Both the position numbers and the translations under genes were made by a program. Source: Gigantopelta aegis (Eukaryota > Mollusca > Gastropoda > Neomphalida > Peltospiridae). From it: 64,000 nucleotides of DNA. Location: NCBI RefSeq assembly GCF_016097555.1, contig NC_054707.1, positions 83,564,653 to 83,628,652 on the forward strand, written 5' to 3'. The notes below the pieces were generated by a model, which saw only the letters and a program-made list of their open reading frames with translations, made no database searches and was not told where the DNA came from. Positions 1 through 11,575 of the stretch are shown one piece after another; positions within the stretch are counted from its first letter, which is position 1; the number at the start of each line of letters is the position of its first letter.

Positions 1-1228
1 TGCATACATGAGTAATTTACAGGAACTAACATCACTTCCCTTCCAAGCAAGAGTACCGGAGGCGACGAAAAAGAAAGAATGGCTGCCCAACAGGCATAAT
101 CGTGTTTTTTTGTTAATTCTAAAATTACGCGTTTTTCATTTGTTAAACTGTTAGTATATGTTGGTAGTCCGGGTATACATCTTTTTAACACGTAAGGCTC
201 ATATTTGACATGAGTGTTCCTTTAAGATATATATTTTTACATTTTCACTGAAATGCCTTGTTAAATCCATACAAATACTGTGTACATGTTTGAATTTAAA
301 AACCGAGACACACGTAAACCTCGTTATATAATCCTAGCGACATCACACGCCGCTATGCAGTGTAGGTAATGCTTTTTTAAGATGATATTTTCTATGGTAT
401 AGACGTCTGCACACGTCTGTTATATCTCATTAAGTCGTCACACCAAGATGTGCTATAAATCTCCTTACAAAATCGCCGTGGCATCCAGCTTCTGTGTGCA
501 ATGTTGTTTTCTTTGGAACTGTTCGTCATACGTATCAATAAGGTAATGTCTGGCTATGTGTTCTTTTACTGCCCCAGTGGGAAATGTTCACGGTCCTGTG
601 AGATATTTGACGTATCAGCTTGATTACGGGCTGACATCACTATGGAATAAACATGGTCCATCAAAGGCTGCGGAGTCATGGTGCATCAATGAGACTAAAT
701 TACAGCTGTAAACAGGTCGTGTTTGCGCGAGTTGATGGTCATTTAAGCCTGGCTTAAAGGCGATTTAATGACAGTATATGGCAAACACGATGTCTGGGCT
801 CGCACTAAGTAATACTGTCATATTTTCATGGTGATACAAAATCTTACAGTCCTAATATGATCAAACACAATTTGTCTTTTCTAGCCTTCTTTTTTCCGCG
901 GTTTCATTTAGTTTCTTTTTCCTGCTGTTTCTTTTACAAGAGTGTTGTTTTTGTGTTTTTAATCTTGAAGGTGCAATGTAAAATTTCCATAATGGCGACT
1001 TTCCGCCAAATTATTTAATAACTTTTACTTTGAAATGTAAACATTAACCCTTGTACTATATGCCCATAAAAAATACAACCAAATAATTGTACCAGGAGAA
1101 AGAAAATATGGGAGAATCTTTGGCGGAACACGTACGAAATTTCGTGCGTTCAGTTGAGGCGAACACTTAGTGACGCAATGTCAGGTGGATGCTGTTGACA
1201 TGTTTGCGGTCTTTGTGCAACTTCTCTG
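1..1228. other. AT-rich non-coding stretch
   Basis: I see no convincing exon, RNA gene or mobile element here. A perfect 17-bp palindrome (TTTAAGCC, T, GGCTTAAA) sits at 742-758. Function is unknown. Confidence 0.6.
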
Positions 1229-1515
1229 TCTCTGATGTCCCTATTTCGCTGCCAGCACTCATCTCCTCTGTCTCTGATGTCCCTATTTAGCTTCCGGCAG
1301 TCATCTCCTCTGTCTCTGATGTCCCTATTTAGCTGCCGGCAGTCATCTCCTCTGTCTCTGATGTCCCTATTTAGCTGCCGGCAGTCATCTCCTCTGTCTC
1401 TGATGTCCCTATTTAGCTGCCGGCAGTCATCTCCTCTGTCTCTGATGTCCCTATTTAGCTGCCGGCACTCAATTCCTCTGTCTCTGATGTCCCTATTTAG
1501 CTGCCGGCACTCAAC
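1229..1515. repeat. 42-bp minisatellite, about 7 copies
   Basis: Units start with TCTCTGATGTCCCTATTTAG and repeat every 42 bp with few mismatches. Because 42 is a multiple of three, a 99-codon open frame of 14-residue repeats appears on the plus strand. I regard that frame as a by-product, as there is no flanking coding sequence. Confidence 0.95.
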
Positions 1516-1569
1516 TTGCAGTTTTGTGATTTAAGACATCAATCTAATCATACTGAGAGCGACTCTGTT

Positions 1570-1622
1570 TATGCGGTTAAATAAAATGTGTTGAGTGCGT
1601 CACTAAATAAAGCATTCCCTTC
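1570..1622 (+). mobile_element. SINE 3'-tail fragment (GCCTCGGTGG-headed type)
   Basis: The segment containing AAATAAAATGTGTTGAGTGC matches the 3' end of the complete SINE at 37721-38105. Head and body are missing. Confidence 0.7.
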
Positions 1623-2269
1623 CTTCTGTTTACGTGGCAAGCAAGCACGTTACAATTTCGATAATTTCGAGTTATTTATGCAGATATTGTGTCAGATCGA
1701 TTTATTTGTTGATATTTACCACAGATACCTGTACAAACAGAGAATACGAGACTTGCAGGGTTTTTTTTTAATTTTTTTTTTTTTTTTTTTTTTTTTTAAA
1801 TATTTATTTTCCCCAGTCCATTCTGACCATGTCAAGGTTGGGGAGCCTTGAATTCATGGCCTTACATCAAAGTAATATAATTTATATACAAGTACATATA
1901 TCTAATTTGTTGTATAATAATGTTATATAGTCATATATAACAATTTGGTACATAAATGCATTTGTAATGTTTCTGTATAAATTAAAGATTGGTAAAACAC
2001 AAAACAAATTGCTATGACGCATATAATGGAAAGGACTGGGAAATATAGGAGAAGAAGAAAGAAGATATAATACACATAATAATAAATTGATAAATAAATA
2101 AATAAGCAAACAAACGAACAAAACAAAACAAAACAAAACAAATAAATAAATAAATAAACATAAAATAAATAAATAAATACATGGGGGGGAGGGGGGGGGG
2201 GTAAATCTATATTAGCGCGAAACGAAAAAGACCTGGAATTCGAAACAAGCTATTGTTAGGAAATACGTT

Positions 2270-3786
2270 TCAGTCAAAGAGATTAAGCCATGGTGTCCAT
2301 TGTTGATTTAAAATTTCGTAATTGCAATTCTTATATAAAATAAATCTTTCTATTTCAAACTTGTTTCGCAAAATGTTTTTAACTCCATTGATATATAATA
2401 TTTTTTCCTGTACTTTCATACAGTAGATATAATATTTAATGTTGATAATCAACCAATTTACAAAGTTACTATTTTCGTTATTGATCATACCAAACATAAC
2501 AGTATCTTGACTAAAAATAATGTCAATTCCTGTTTCAGTCAATATCCATTCTCGTATTGATTCCCAAATGTGGTTAACCTTGTTACAGTCAAAGAAAAGA
2601 TGTTGTAACGTTTCACATGAAGCTTTGCAGAAGTCGCAAGCATTAGAATCCACGTAATGTATCATATACAAAATGTATTAGTAGTTAAGATTCTGTGTAC
2701 TATTCTATACTGAAACCATGATAATGTTGTGTCTTTTACACATCGAAAAGGAATAACATAATACTTTTCCCATTTCTTTGTATCATACATGTATCCTTCA
2801 TTTGCATATTTCAATTGTGCTTTTAGAATGACAGTTTGTGAATTTAACATATCATACATATGTTTACAACCGCTTTTGTCTTTTAATAAATGTTTTATCT
2901 TAAACGGGAAAACAGGATTTTTAAGACTTGTGAAAGTGTCATCGTTTATGTTTTCTAATTCGGTTATAAATGATTTAACAGCATTTGTTATTGACGCATA
3001 TTCCAAGAAATTTGTATTTATATGATATTTTGTTATAAACTGTTCGTATGTTAAAACATCACCTTGTTCGTTTAATAAATCATTAATAAATGTGATACCA
3101 TTATTGATATAATGTTTGTATATAAATGGTTTGTTACCTATACATATTTTGCTGTTATTCCAGATATTAATACTTAATATATCATCCACACTTTGTGGGT
3201 TTTGAACTTTTTGTATATCTATCCAGCTGGACAGTGTTTCTCTCCAAACCCTATTGCGAATATGTTCTATTTTGCGCGTTAGGAAATAATCACCTTATTT
3301 AATCATGTCTGTTAACAATATGTTTGTAATTGACTTAAACAAAGTGGTCCACTTTGAGTTATTTAAAAACATTCTTCGAATCCATGTACATTTCAATGCT
3401 GTTATAAATTATTTATGTTTATCATTTTAATACCACCCCTTTCATAATCTTGCGTTATTAAATTTCGATTTAATTTTTCAGTTTTACTCTGCCAGATAAA
3501 TTTAAAAAATAATGTATTTATATGTTTTATCAGAATTTCATTTGCATTCGGTAAAGCTATTAACAGGTGAGTTAACTTTGGCATTATTAACATTTTCAAT
3601 ACTGTTATTCTTCCTAAAACCGTCAATCTTCTGCAAGACCATACTCTCATAAATTTTTGTACTTCTGATATTTTTGAATCATAATTCATTTCGATTATAT
3701 GTTCCATGTTCACTGAAAAGTTGATACCAAGCAGGTTAAAATGAGTTTGACCCCATTCTAACTTCCATCCCGTATGATTAGTCCAT
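2270..3786 (-). pseudogene. LINE ORF2 C-terminal part (thumb and zinc knuckle)
   Basis: This continues the reverse transcriptase beyond the insertion. It begins with GPWTNHTGWKLEW near the break, then NLLGINFS and a thumb-like segment (3402-3713). A region at about 3190-3400 is out of frame or contains stops. The C-terminal part is open at 2662-3189 and 2270-2671, and these two pieces overlap in different frames, so there is one more frameshift. Close to the end is a knuckle of the form CDFCKASCETLQHLFFDC followed by W, typical of the C-terminus of such LINE proteins. The product would have been part of the target-primed reverse transcription enzyme. It is not expressible as it stands. Confidence 0.8.
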
Positions 3787-3832
3787 GGGCCAGATACCGA
3801 ACCACCTACCCCCCCCCCCCCCCCCCCCCCCC

Positions 3833-4920
3833 AGGGATTTTTGGAGACAAGTATTTTTATATATTAAACTCATTATATATGAATTTAATATCTGCTTGTC
3901 TGCAGCAAAAAATGTTGGTGGATTAAAAAAATATCGCCATTTGAATAGGGGTACCGTTGCACATTTTGTGTTCCAAAAACACTATATTCAAAAAATTAAA
4001 TATAGTGATAAATTTGTCATCCATATAAATTTTTAACAGATATAAGGCCAAAATGAATGATATTCATCCTATACTAGATGTTAATAGTAACAAACCAAAT
4101 AACAATGCAATATGTGGTATGAATAATGATATACTCATCGGTAAAAGTTAAGCAATGCCTGAAATGCATTATTTTCTATATTTACACATGTTTTGGGCTG
4201 CTTGAACCTTTTACTATTAAAAATTGCACTGTATTTAATATATTGAGGCAGCATTATTCAAATATGGTTCAGTATATCTGCCTGTACTATACTCGACAAA
4301 ATTAATTAAGATCCAATAGATATTTTAGCATTTTCCTTTAAATATGGGGGAAAATACAACTTCTTCCGTTGAAAGTTGTCAGCATTGTGGCATGTTCTTA
4401 AACTTAATGACTTATATAACAATTTTGAGGGAACACAATGACAAAAAACATTCTGAACAAATGTGTAACAAATACTTGCCTAATGCTCATTTCAATATTT
4501 TTCATAAGTATGTGAAATACCAAGTGTTTTTTGCGTGTATAACCAGTGAAAGTTTACTGAAACAATGTATAGAAGCCATATATATGACCAAAACATGCTA
4601 AAATAATATGACAGTAACAAAGAATTATATTATAATATAAGAAAGTTTACTAGCCCTTAATTAATTTTGTTGAGTGTACATGTATGTGCATCAATATTAT
4701 GAATATGTCCCTCTTTACTAAACACCAGTGTTAAAAATTTAAAGCATCAGTTTTGTGTACCTACCATAATTTCTTTTGCATTACATGTACAAGTCATCTA
4801 TCTCACAGAAGTTCATCTTATACTAGTCTGTGTTTGTAATATTTTTAGATTTGCCTTTATATTTACATTGTGCTTAACTTATGCTCAAGTGTATATAATT
4901 AGTTTCTACATCAAATATTG
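3833..4920 (+). repeat. Left inverted arm of the 4-kb element
   Basis: Its reverse complement matches 6280-7750 in order. Examples: ccatatttgaataatg (complement of about 4252-4267) against ccatatttaagtaatg at about 7110, and the motif around tcatctatctcacag (4795-4810) against 6379-6401 and 6975-7000. An 85-codon plus-strand frame at 4344-4601 has CQHC and HNDKKH but no support as a gene. Confidence 0.75.
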
Positions 4921-5299
4921 TCTAGGAAAGTTTTGACTTCCTTTCATATTCCTTTGCATTTTCAGCAAATTAAATTATGTCTGTCATGTTCACAATTTCT
5001 GGTATTCTCCTTCTTCAGACTCTACTCTGGTTCCTCCATCAGTATGTCCATCAGCTCTCATGGTATCACTATTTCATCTCTAGTGTGCCTTCTAAAATTT
5101 CTCAGCCATATGACAATTTGGTTGGGGAATAGCCTGGTATGTCTGGCATGACTGATACCAAATGACAACTTGGCAATTTGTTCTTTTTTGTGCATTCTCA
5201 GAGCATTCTCAGTGAATGCATACATGTAGAGTGGAGAAGGCTGATTTATACTCTACTGTAGTTCAATATTATCATCCTTGGTTTGGCAAAAAACATTTC

Positions 5300-5750
5300 C
5301 AGATATTTCTCAAGTCATGATCTTTTTGTATGTTATTTGCACCTGCACTCCCATAGAGAAGGTATATGAAATGATCTGCTTCTTAAATATATGAACATCA
5401 GTTTTTGCTGAACTTCCATGAGCTAACAACATTTCAAGGAAGTCTTGGCATTGCTTGAGAATATTCAAAACCTCCAGTTTTCCATTCTGCATAAAAGCAC
5501 TGTTGGTATCATAGCCAGTAATGGCAAGCACAGCTGGAATTGCTAGTTGGTGTCTTCCCTGCATCCTTAATGATGCTGTGCACATCTATAAGATGCCTCT
5601 TGTTGCCAAATTGAGTGTATACAAATGTCCGTATCTGGGATGGTGAACTGGCAGCAATGTACAGACATTGAAGTATAATCTTTGTTTCTGCATCTTCTTG
5701 TGCACTTTACAACACCCTCAGACATGGTTTGCGTTTAAAACATGTACTTT
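5300..5750 (-). pseudogene. Decayed gene of a widespread invertebrate repeat family (GxDTxSAF motif)
   Basis: On the minus strand one frame reads EDAETKIILQCLYIAASSPS, then GNKRHLIDVHSIIKDAGK; a frameshift leads to LAITGYDTNSAFMQNGKLEV and about 50 more residues. A third frame contributes IPDTDICIHSIW. I recall a family of uncharacterised, multicopy proteins in molluscs, corals and fish with EEADTR, SPDTDV and HAxTGCDTTSAFxGKGK in this order; the last motif resembles the helix-hairpin-helix of XPG-like nucleases. Here Cys of TGCDT is Tyr and there are at least two frameshifts, so it is dead. Location in the core of the inverted-arm element suggests it was that element's own gene. Biochemical role is unknown to me. 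Confidence 0.6.
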
Positions 5751-6279
5751 GTCTCACAAATAGAACCCTCTTCCCAAGAAGCTGAGGGCAGAGTTTTCTT
5801 TTTTTCATTTAAATGGTCTTCCAGTCTCTTAAGACCTTTGTAGGGATTTCTTGATCAAGTGTGGCTTGGAAGAACCCCTTTCACATGAGAAATTTAGTGC
5901 CATACCACGAATGCTGTTATTATGCTGCTGTGGATTAGTTCCAAACCTTCCATCCAGTAGATATTCCCTGAAAATATGCTGTACCAATAGAGCAAACTGG
6001 AAGAGAGCAAATTGCCATGGTCTCATATGGTATTAGTCATATCATAAAGTCCAGGGTATTCCTCAACCACATAGAAATGGCTGAGAAATGTCCAAAGAAA
6101 TACTGAAGCTGAATTGGATGGTTTGTGATCTGATAACAAGAGCTGTTGACATACTGAGGGAGGAACAAAAGCAAAGGCGCAGAGGACAAAATAAGAAATT
6201 ACAGATATTGTGAACATAATAGACATTATATTTGAGTCAGATGATAAGACTGAAATAGGAAAGAAAGTCAAGTACTAGA

Positions 6280-7747
6280 TATGCCTGATGACTATATCTG
6301 ATGTCAATTATATAAACCTAAGCATAAATTAAGCACAATTTAAATACAAATATGTTTTTAAAAATAGTACAAGCTTCTGTGAGATAGATGAATTGTAAAT
6401 GTTTTAACACACATGCCGAGGAAAGGTACTTATAATTGGTTGGTACTAAGAACAGAGGGACAATTTGTGAACATAGTATATAAACTCCATATACTTAACC
6501 ATATTTGAATAATGAAGCCTCAATATGTTATTTAAAAAAAAGCCAGGTCAATTGGGTTTTTTAATAATAAAAGCTTCAGGCAATCCTAAGAATGTGTATA
6601 CATAGAAATTAATACATTTCTGGCATTGCTTACCAGTAACTTATTTTTAGAAGTATATAATTATTCATACCTTATATTATATTGTTTTGTAATTGTTATT
6701 AACATCTACTTAATAGAATAAAAGGAAGGATGTAGAAATAGAAAATTGTAAACTTCACATATATCATATTTGGGTCACATAAAATGATTGAGAATTGGTA
6801 ATGAAAGTTAGATTTTTATAGTGCTAGATATTTGCCTGATGACAATATTCTATGTAGATATCAATTATATACACCAAAACATAAGTTAAGCATAATATAA
6901 ATAGAACTGCAATTCTAAAATAATATTATTACAAAAAGCAACAAAAAACCTAGCTATTGTAAGATGAACTGTTGTGAGACAGATAAATTGTATATGTAAT
7001 GCAGACTTGCCTAGAATGGTATGTAAATTAACTTTTTATGTTTGTAAGACGTGTGTAATATAAAAATATTCAAAATATCCATGTAAATGGTTTAGACAGC
7101 ATGTACTGCACCATATTTAAGTAATGCTGCCTTCAGACATTAAATACAATACAATAATAAAAGGATCAGAATGTTTTAGGTACGGTATGTATATATACAC
7201 ATGTACATAGAGAATTACGTATATCGGGAACTGTGTAACTTATGCTGGTGAGTATACCCCCGGTAATATATCCATACCACATAATTATATTGCATTGCTT
7301 TGTGGTTTGTTGTTATGAACATGTAATTTAGCATGAATAGCATTCATAATTTGGTCTTAAACCTGTTCAAAATATGTCTGGATGTTAACTTGAACATTGC
7401 CATGCAGTTTTTTCATATACTATGTTTGTAATACTCAGGACATTGCAAATTCATTGACTCACTATGCTTAGTCAGATGCCAAAAATATATTATTTTTTGG
7501 TGGAATACATTCACCAGTAACCCAGCTTTAAAGTAAAAGCAGTGATATAGTCCAGAATTATTTTCAAATATTTTTGAAAATTATGTGGAACATTCACCTT
7601 GATCAGAAAGTTGCCCTGTTAAAAGTAAATAGGGTGCCTACACTCAAACATGCCCTACAGGCACACCCACCAACAGATTGCCTGCAGACAAGCTGATTTG
7701 AATATGTCTATGGATAGGCTTCAAAGATGTACTCATCTTGAAAAATC

Positions 7748-7750
<3 letters not shown>
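6280..7750 (-). repeat. Right inverted arm, internally duplicated
   Basis: Two tandem diverged copies of the arm lie at about 6280-6790 and 6790-7750. Both begin with a GCCTGATGAC block followed by a related ATCAATTATATA/GTCAATTATATA stretch, and both carry CCATATTT.AA.TAATG (6499 and 7110). The inner copy looks truncated. Confidence 0.65.
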
Positions 7751-7780
<30 letters not shown>

Positions 7781-7792
7781 TATAGTGGGCCC

Positions 7793-9315
7793 ATGGTCTA
7801 GATGGAATATATCCTTAGAAAACTTTTTCGTTCCTATCCAAATAGCTTTAGATTTGGAAAAGTTTATTTTTAGGCCTGATATATATGCATAGTAGTCTAA
7901 AACCGAAAGTGTATTGTACAGGGACTCGGGAGAACCGTCCAGAATTAAACTTGTATCATCTGCATATTGTGAAATTAAATATTGTTCACCATCTATACTG
8001 ATACCATTGATATTACTCGAGTTTCTTATTATAATTGCAAGTATTTCAGCACATAAAATAAATATATACGGTGATAAAGGATCACCTTGTCTACAACCTC
8101 TTTCTAATTTACAAGATTCAGATAAAAATCCATTTTGTATGACACTAGAGAGGGAGTTATTGTAAAACGTTTTTATCCAGTTTTTAATAGATGATTTGAA
8201 ATTAAATATATCTAACACTTTATATATAAAGGACCAAGATAAAGAATCGAAGGCTTTTTCAAAGTCGATTAATAACAGCAATCCAGGAATATCGTGTTCT
8301 TCAGTGTATGACATGATGTCATAAATTAATCTAATATTTTCTCCGATATATCTTCCTTTTATGAAACCAGTTTGGTCTTTATCTATCAATTTGTCCAAAA
8401 CACTTTTAATTCTGTTTGCAATACACTCCGATGCCATTTTATAAGTACAGTTTAAAAGAGTTAAAGGTCGCCAATTTTGTAAGAATTATTTTGGTTTATT
8501 TGGTTTTGGGATACATGTTATAATGCCTAGCTTTTGTACATGAGACATTTCTTTAATGGTATAGCTATAATTAATAGATCTAACTACATAATGTCATATA
8601 TCGATCCAAAAGAATTTAAAGAATTCGGCTATAACCCATCCGATCCGGGGCTCTTGTCATTTTTCATTGTTTTAAGAAATGCTAAAACTTAAGAATATTT
8701 TATTTCACCTTCTAATTCTTCAGCTTCTTCATCTGTTAATTTATTGAAACTAAAGTGAGATAGTTTTTCAATAATGTCATCATCATTTTGCCAAGATGGT
8801 GCAGAGTAAAGATTTTGGTAAAACGTCTTTGTTTCTTTTAAGATTTCTTTCTGATCTGTAACCTCTGTTCCATTGTGCAACTTAATTTTTGATATTAATT
8901 TGCTAAAATAATTCCGAGATTCTAAATTGCAGAAATACTTAGTTGGCTTTTCGCCCTCTTCTATCCACTTTGACCTTGACCTAATATAATGATCTTTGAG
9001 TTTTTCTTTTCGCAATTCTAATAATTCAGACTTTTTACTTTCGATTTCGTTCTCCTCTAAAGATTTAATTTCATCGCATATATTTTGTTCTAATTCGGTA
9101 CTTTTTTTCTTCTTATACACAGAAAAAGATATACTTTCGCCTCTTATTTCCATAAGTAATGTTTCTAAGAAGAGTTGATTATTTATCATAAGATGTATTT
9201 CTTCTTTGGATATTGAATCTATATTGTCCAAATTATACACTGGTACAGCATATTGGCGGGTTACTTTTATAATGGTTTCTTTAACTAATTTAACATATTC
9301 TTTGTTTAAAAGCAA
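7793..9315 (-). pseudogene. LINE ORF2 linker and reverse transcriptase core
   Basis: The linker (8689-9315) contains SKWIEEGEKPTKYFCNLE, the usual entry to the RT domain. The RT core (7793-8437) shows DQTGFIKGRYIGENIRL, LLLIDFEKAFDSLSW (first catalytic Asp), GCRQGDPLSPYIFILCAEIL and YADDTSLILDG, with the catalytic Asp pair at about 7955-7963, then SGLKINFSKSKAIWIG. Between 8437 and 8690 the frame is broken by stops. The protein would nick target DNA with its endonuclease and copy LINE RNA. It is cut after HLDHGP by the inserted element. Confidence 0.88.
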
Positions 9316-9903
9316 AAGAGTTATTGAATTTCCACAGCCCTTTACCTCTTACTATTTGACTTATGTTTATCCTTAAAACTACTCCTGCATGATCCGAACG
9401 GTAACTATTTTCAATTGTGACATTTCCCACCATAGACATAAGATTATTGGATATTAAGAAGAAATCCAATCTAGCTTGTTTTAAAGGTGTTTTCTTCTTC
9501 CATGTATATCTACGGAGATTAGGGTATAATTCTCTAAATGGGTCTTTTAAATCAAACGCTTCCATGTTTTCGATAAAAAAAATTCCGGCATTTTGGATGA
9601 TTTACGTGTTTATAGTTTTTTGTATCCAGATCTTGATTTAGTACTAAATTAAAATCTCCACAAATTATATATTTTTCATTTTGGAATTCTTCAATACAAT
9701 CTAAAATATATTGATAAAAATTATCGTTATCTGCATTTGGTCCATATATGTTCACAAGGGTAATTCTCTCCCCCCTCTATTGTTAAATCGATTATGATAT
9801 AGTGTCCCCGAGTTATCTTTTCTTATACCATGTATCTTATATTCGAAATTGTTATTGAACATTATAGCCACACCTCGAGCGTTTCCAGTTTTGTTAATGC
9901 ACC
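9290..9903 (-). pseudogene. LINE apurinic-type endonuclease domain, N-terminally truncated
   Basis: On the minus strand from about 9900: INKTGNARGVAIMFNNNFEY, then DNSGHYIIIDLTI, then NIYGPNADND, ICGDFNLVLN (GDFN at 9648-9659), RRYTWKKKTPLKQARLDFFL and YRSDHAGVVLRI. These are the standard late motifs of LINE endonucleases; SDH carries the catalytic His. The first part of the domain is absent, and frameshifts lie near 9755 and 9560. Confidence 0.85.
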
Positions 9904-9912
9904 TTGAATATT

Positions 9913-9944
9913 AGTGTGTGTGTGTGGGGGGGGGGGGGGGGGGG
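9913..9944. repeat. (TG)n followed by poly(G)
   Basis: A short TG run leads into 19 G. It marks the point where LINE homology is lost. Confidence 0.9.
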
Positions 9945-10042
9945 TACTCCTTCGCTAAGTTCAAACATAATGTATTCCCCCAGTTGAAATTTGAACTAAT
10001 ATATAACTACTCACCCCCCGATTTGGTTTTCATGTTCCGACG

Positions 10043-10395
10043 TAAAGAAAGAATGAAGTGTTTTATCTAACGACGCACTCAACATTTTACTTACGGTTAT
10101 ATTATGACATCAGACATATGGTTAAGCGCTGTGTAATGAGATAATGGAAGAGGAAACTCACTGCCGCCACACCATGTATATGTTATATTATGACATCAGA
10201 CATATGGTTAAGCGCTGTGTAATGAGATAATGGAAGAGGAAACTCACTGCCGCCACACCATCTATATGTTATATTATGACATCAGACATATGGTTAAGCG
10301 CTGTGTAATGAGATAATGGAAGAGGAAACTCACTGCCGCCACACCATGTATATGTTATATGTATCATCCCAAAGACAGGATAGTGCTCAATGCCA
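10043..10395 (-). mobile_element. SINE fragment with an 86-bp internal triplication
   Basis: It starts with AAAGAAAGAATGAAGTGTTT and ACGACGCACTCAACA, the inverted tail of the GCCTCGGTGG-headed SINE. A body segment (GTTATATTATGACATC...) is present three times head to tail at 10096-10353 with almost no divergence, then SINE body resumes (AAGACAGGATAG). Confidence 0.75.
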
Positions 10396-10521
10396 ATGGG
10401 CTCTTCCGGCGTCTGAGAACGAGAAGTAACAATCGCGTATACACTTAGCCCTACGAAAACTGAACACCAAGGATAACTGTTTTGTTAGCCGCTGGTGGTC
10501 TTTTATGTACCATTTCCTAGG

Positions 10522-11110
10522 TAGAAAAGCGCTTCATGGACCAGGCAGTGACGTAGGAACCTCTCCAATAAGGTCGAAAAGGAAAAACGCGCCATGGTCC
10601 AGGCAGTGACGTAGGACCTTTCCCAATTAGGTAGAAAAATAAAAACGCGTCATGGACCAGGCAGTGACGTAGGACCTTTTCCAATTAGGCAGAAAAGTAA
10701 AAACGCGTCATGGTCCAGGCAGTGACGTAGGACCTTTCCCAATTAGGTAGAAAAGTAAAAACGCGTCATGGACCAGGCAGTCATAGGACCTTCTCCAATA
10801 AGGTCGAAAAGGAAAAAAAGCGTTATGGACCAGGCAGTGACGTAGGACCTTTTCCAATTAGGCAGAAAAGTAAAAACGCGTCATGGTCCAGGCAGTGACG
10901 TAGGACCTTTCCCAATTAGGTAGAAAAGTAAAAACGCGTCATGGACCAGGCAGTCATAGGACCTTCTCCAATAAGGTCGAAAAGGAAAAAAAGCGTTATG
11001 GACCAGGCAGTGACGTAAGACCTTCTCCAATAAGGTCGAAAAGATAAAATGCGTCATGGTCCAGGCAATGACGTAGGATCTTTTCCAATACGGTCGAAAA
11101 GGAAACTTTA
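10522..11110. repeat. 58-bp minisatellite, about 10 copies
   Basis: Units run TCGAAAAGGAAAAACGCG..CATGG.CCAGGCAGTGACGTAGGACC. Some units lack TGACG (CAGTCATAGG). Most carry the CRE-like half-site TGACGTA. Two- and three-unit blocks recur, indicating higher-order duplication. Confidence 0.93.
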
Positions 11111-11264
11111 AAGAGACTGTCCTGAGTTGGTTGCTATTGTAGCACGTTTCTGACTGGTAGAGTCTTTTTAATCGATATACGGCACGTGCGTGCGGTCCGG
11201 CTAAAAACCAGATAGAAATACATTAGTTTTAACGAGACTAGACTGGATGCGTGCGATATGTGTC

Positions 11265-11575
11265 TGAAAACACATGTAACCAGCCTCACCCCTGCGCGTG
11301 CTGTAACCTCACCGTGGTGCAGGGGTGTAACATTCTCTTTGAGAATGGCCAATACAGCACAAATTGAAATTTTGAGTAAAAGTCAGTATCTATCTGTGAT
11401 ATTTGTATTTTTGTACAGTTGTTTACACTGTTTTAATTCAAATCTTGAATTTTTATATTGATGTTGATCATCACCTTATTTCTTTCTATTACCATAGTTT
11501 GACACCCAATAGCCGATGTATTTTTCGTGCTGGGGTTTCGTTAAACATTCATTCATTCATTGTAACCAGCCTCAA
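11265..11575 (+). mobile_element. Retroelement 3'-end fragment with (CATT)n tail
   Basis: The segment ends GACACCCAATAGCCGATG, then GGGGTTTCGTTAAAC and ATTCATTCATTCATT. The terminal block is shared with the tails of the GGGACGTAGC-headed SINEs (CAATAGCCGATTATTAA, GGTGTCGTTAAAC). A short microsatellite tail is typical of LINE 3' ends. No reverse transcriptase is left. Confidence 0.55.

Larger units (their letters stand above)
3787..7792. mobile_element. ~4.0-kb element with long inverted arms, inserted in the LINE
   Basis: It interrupts the LINE reverse transcriptase: residues HLDHGP end on one side and GPWTNH begin on the other. Both junctions have GGGCC-type ends (GGGCCAGATACC at 3787; reverse complement GGGCCCACTATA at 7792), then a C/G homopolymer (3809-3832; 7750-7779), then CAGGGATTTTT and its complement AAAAATCCCG. 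The arms are imperfect inverted copies about 1 kb long (3833-4920 against 6280-7750, the right one internally duplicated). The core, 4920-6280, keeps a decayed coding sequence on the minus strand. The target duplication is ambiguous because CCATGGGCC is nearly self-complementary; CAT or GCC fit. I do not assign a superfamily. Confidence 0.75.
1761..9905 (-). mobile_element. 5'-truncated L1/Tx1-like LINE, split by another element
   Basis: A non-LTR retrotransposon runs on the minus strand. From its 5' side it carries an endonuclease (9290-9903), a linker and reverse transcriptase (7793-9315), a gap made by an inserted element (3787-7792), the C-terminal part (2270-3786), a 3' UTR with simple repeats (2094-2204), AATAAATATTT and an A-tail seen as poly(T) at 1761-1797. 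The endonuclease N-terminus and any ORF1 are missing: homology stops near 9905 beside a TG/poly(G) tract. Several frameshifts and stops make it non-autonomous. Clade assignment rests on motif style (YADD, ARLDFFLIS, zinc knuckle) and is an inference. Confidence 0.85.

Noticed and set aside
1235..1534. 99-codon frame MSLFSCRQSSPLSL repeats
   Set aside because: Produced by the 42-bp minisatellite; no flanking gene structure.
4344..4601. 85-codon frame with CQHC and HNDKKH, a possible zinc finger
   Set aside because: Spacing between the Cys and His pairs is wrong for a C2H2 finger, it lies in a transposon arm, and the inverted copy does not conserve it.
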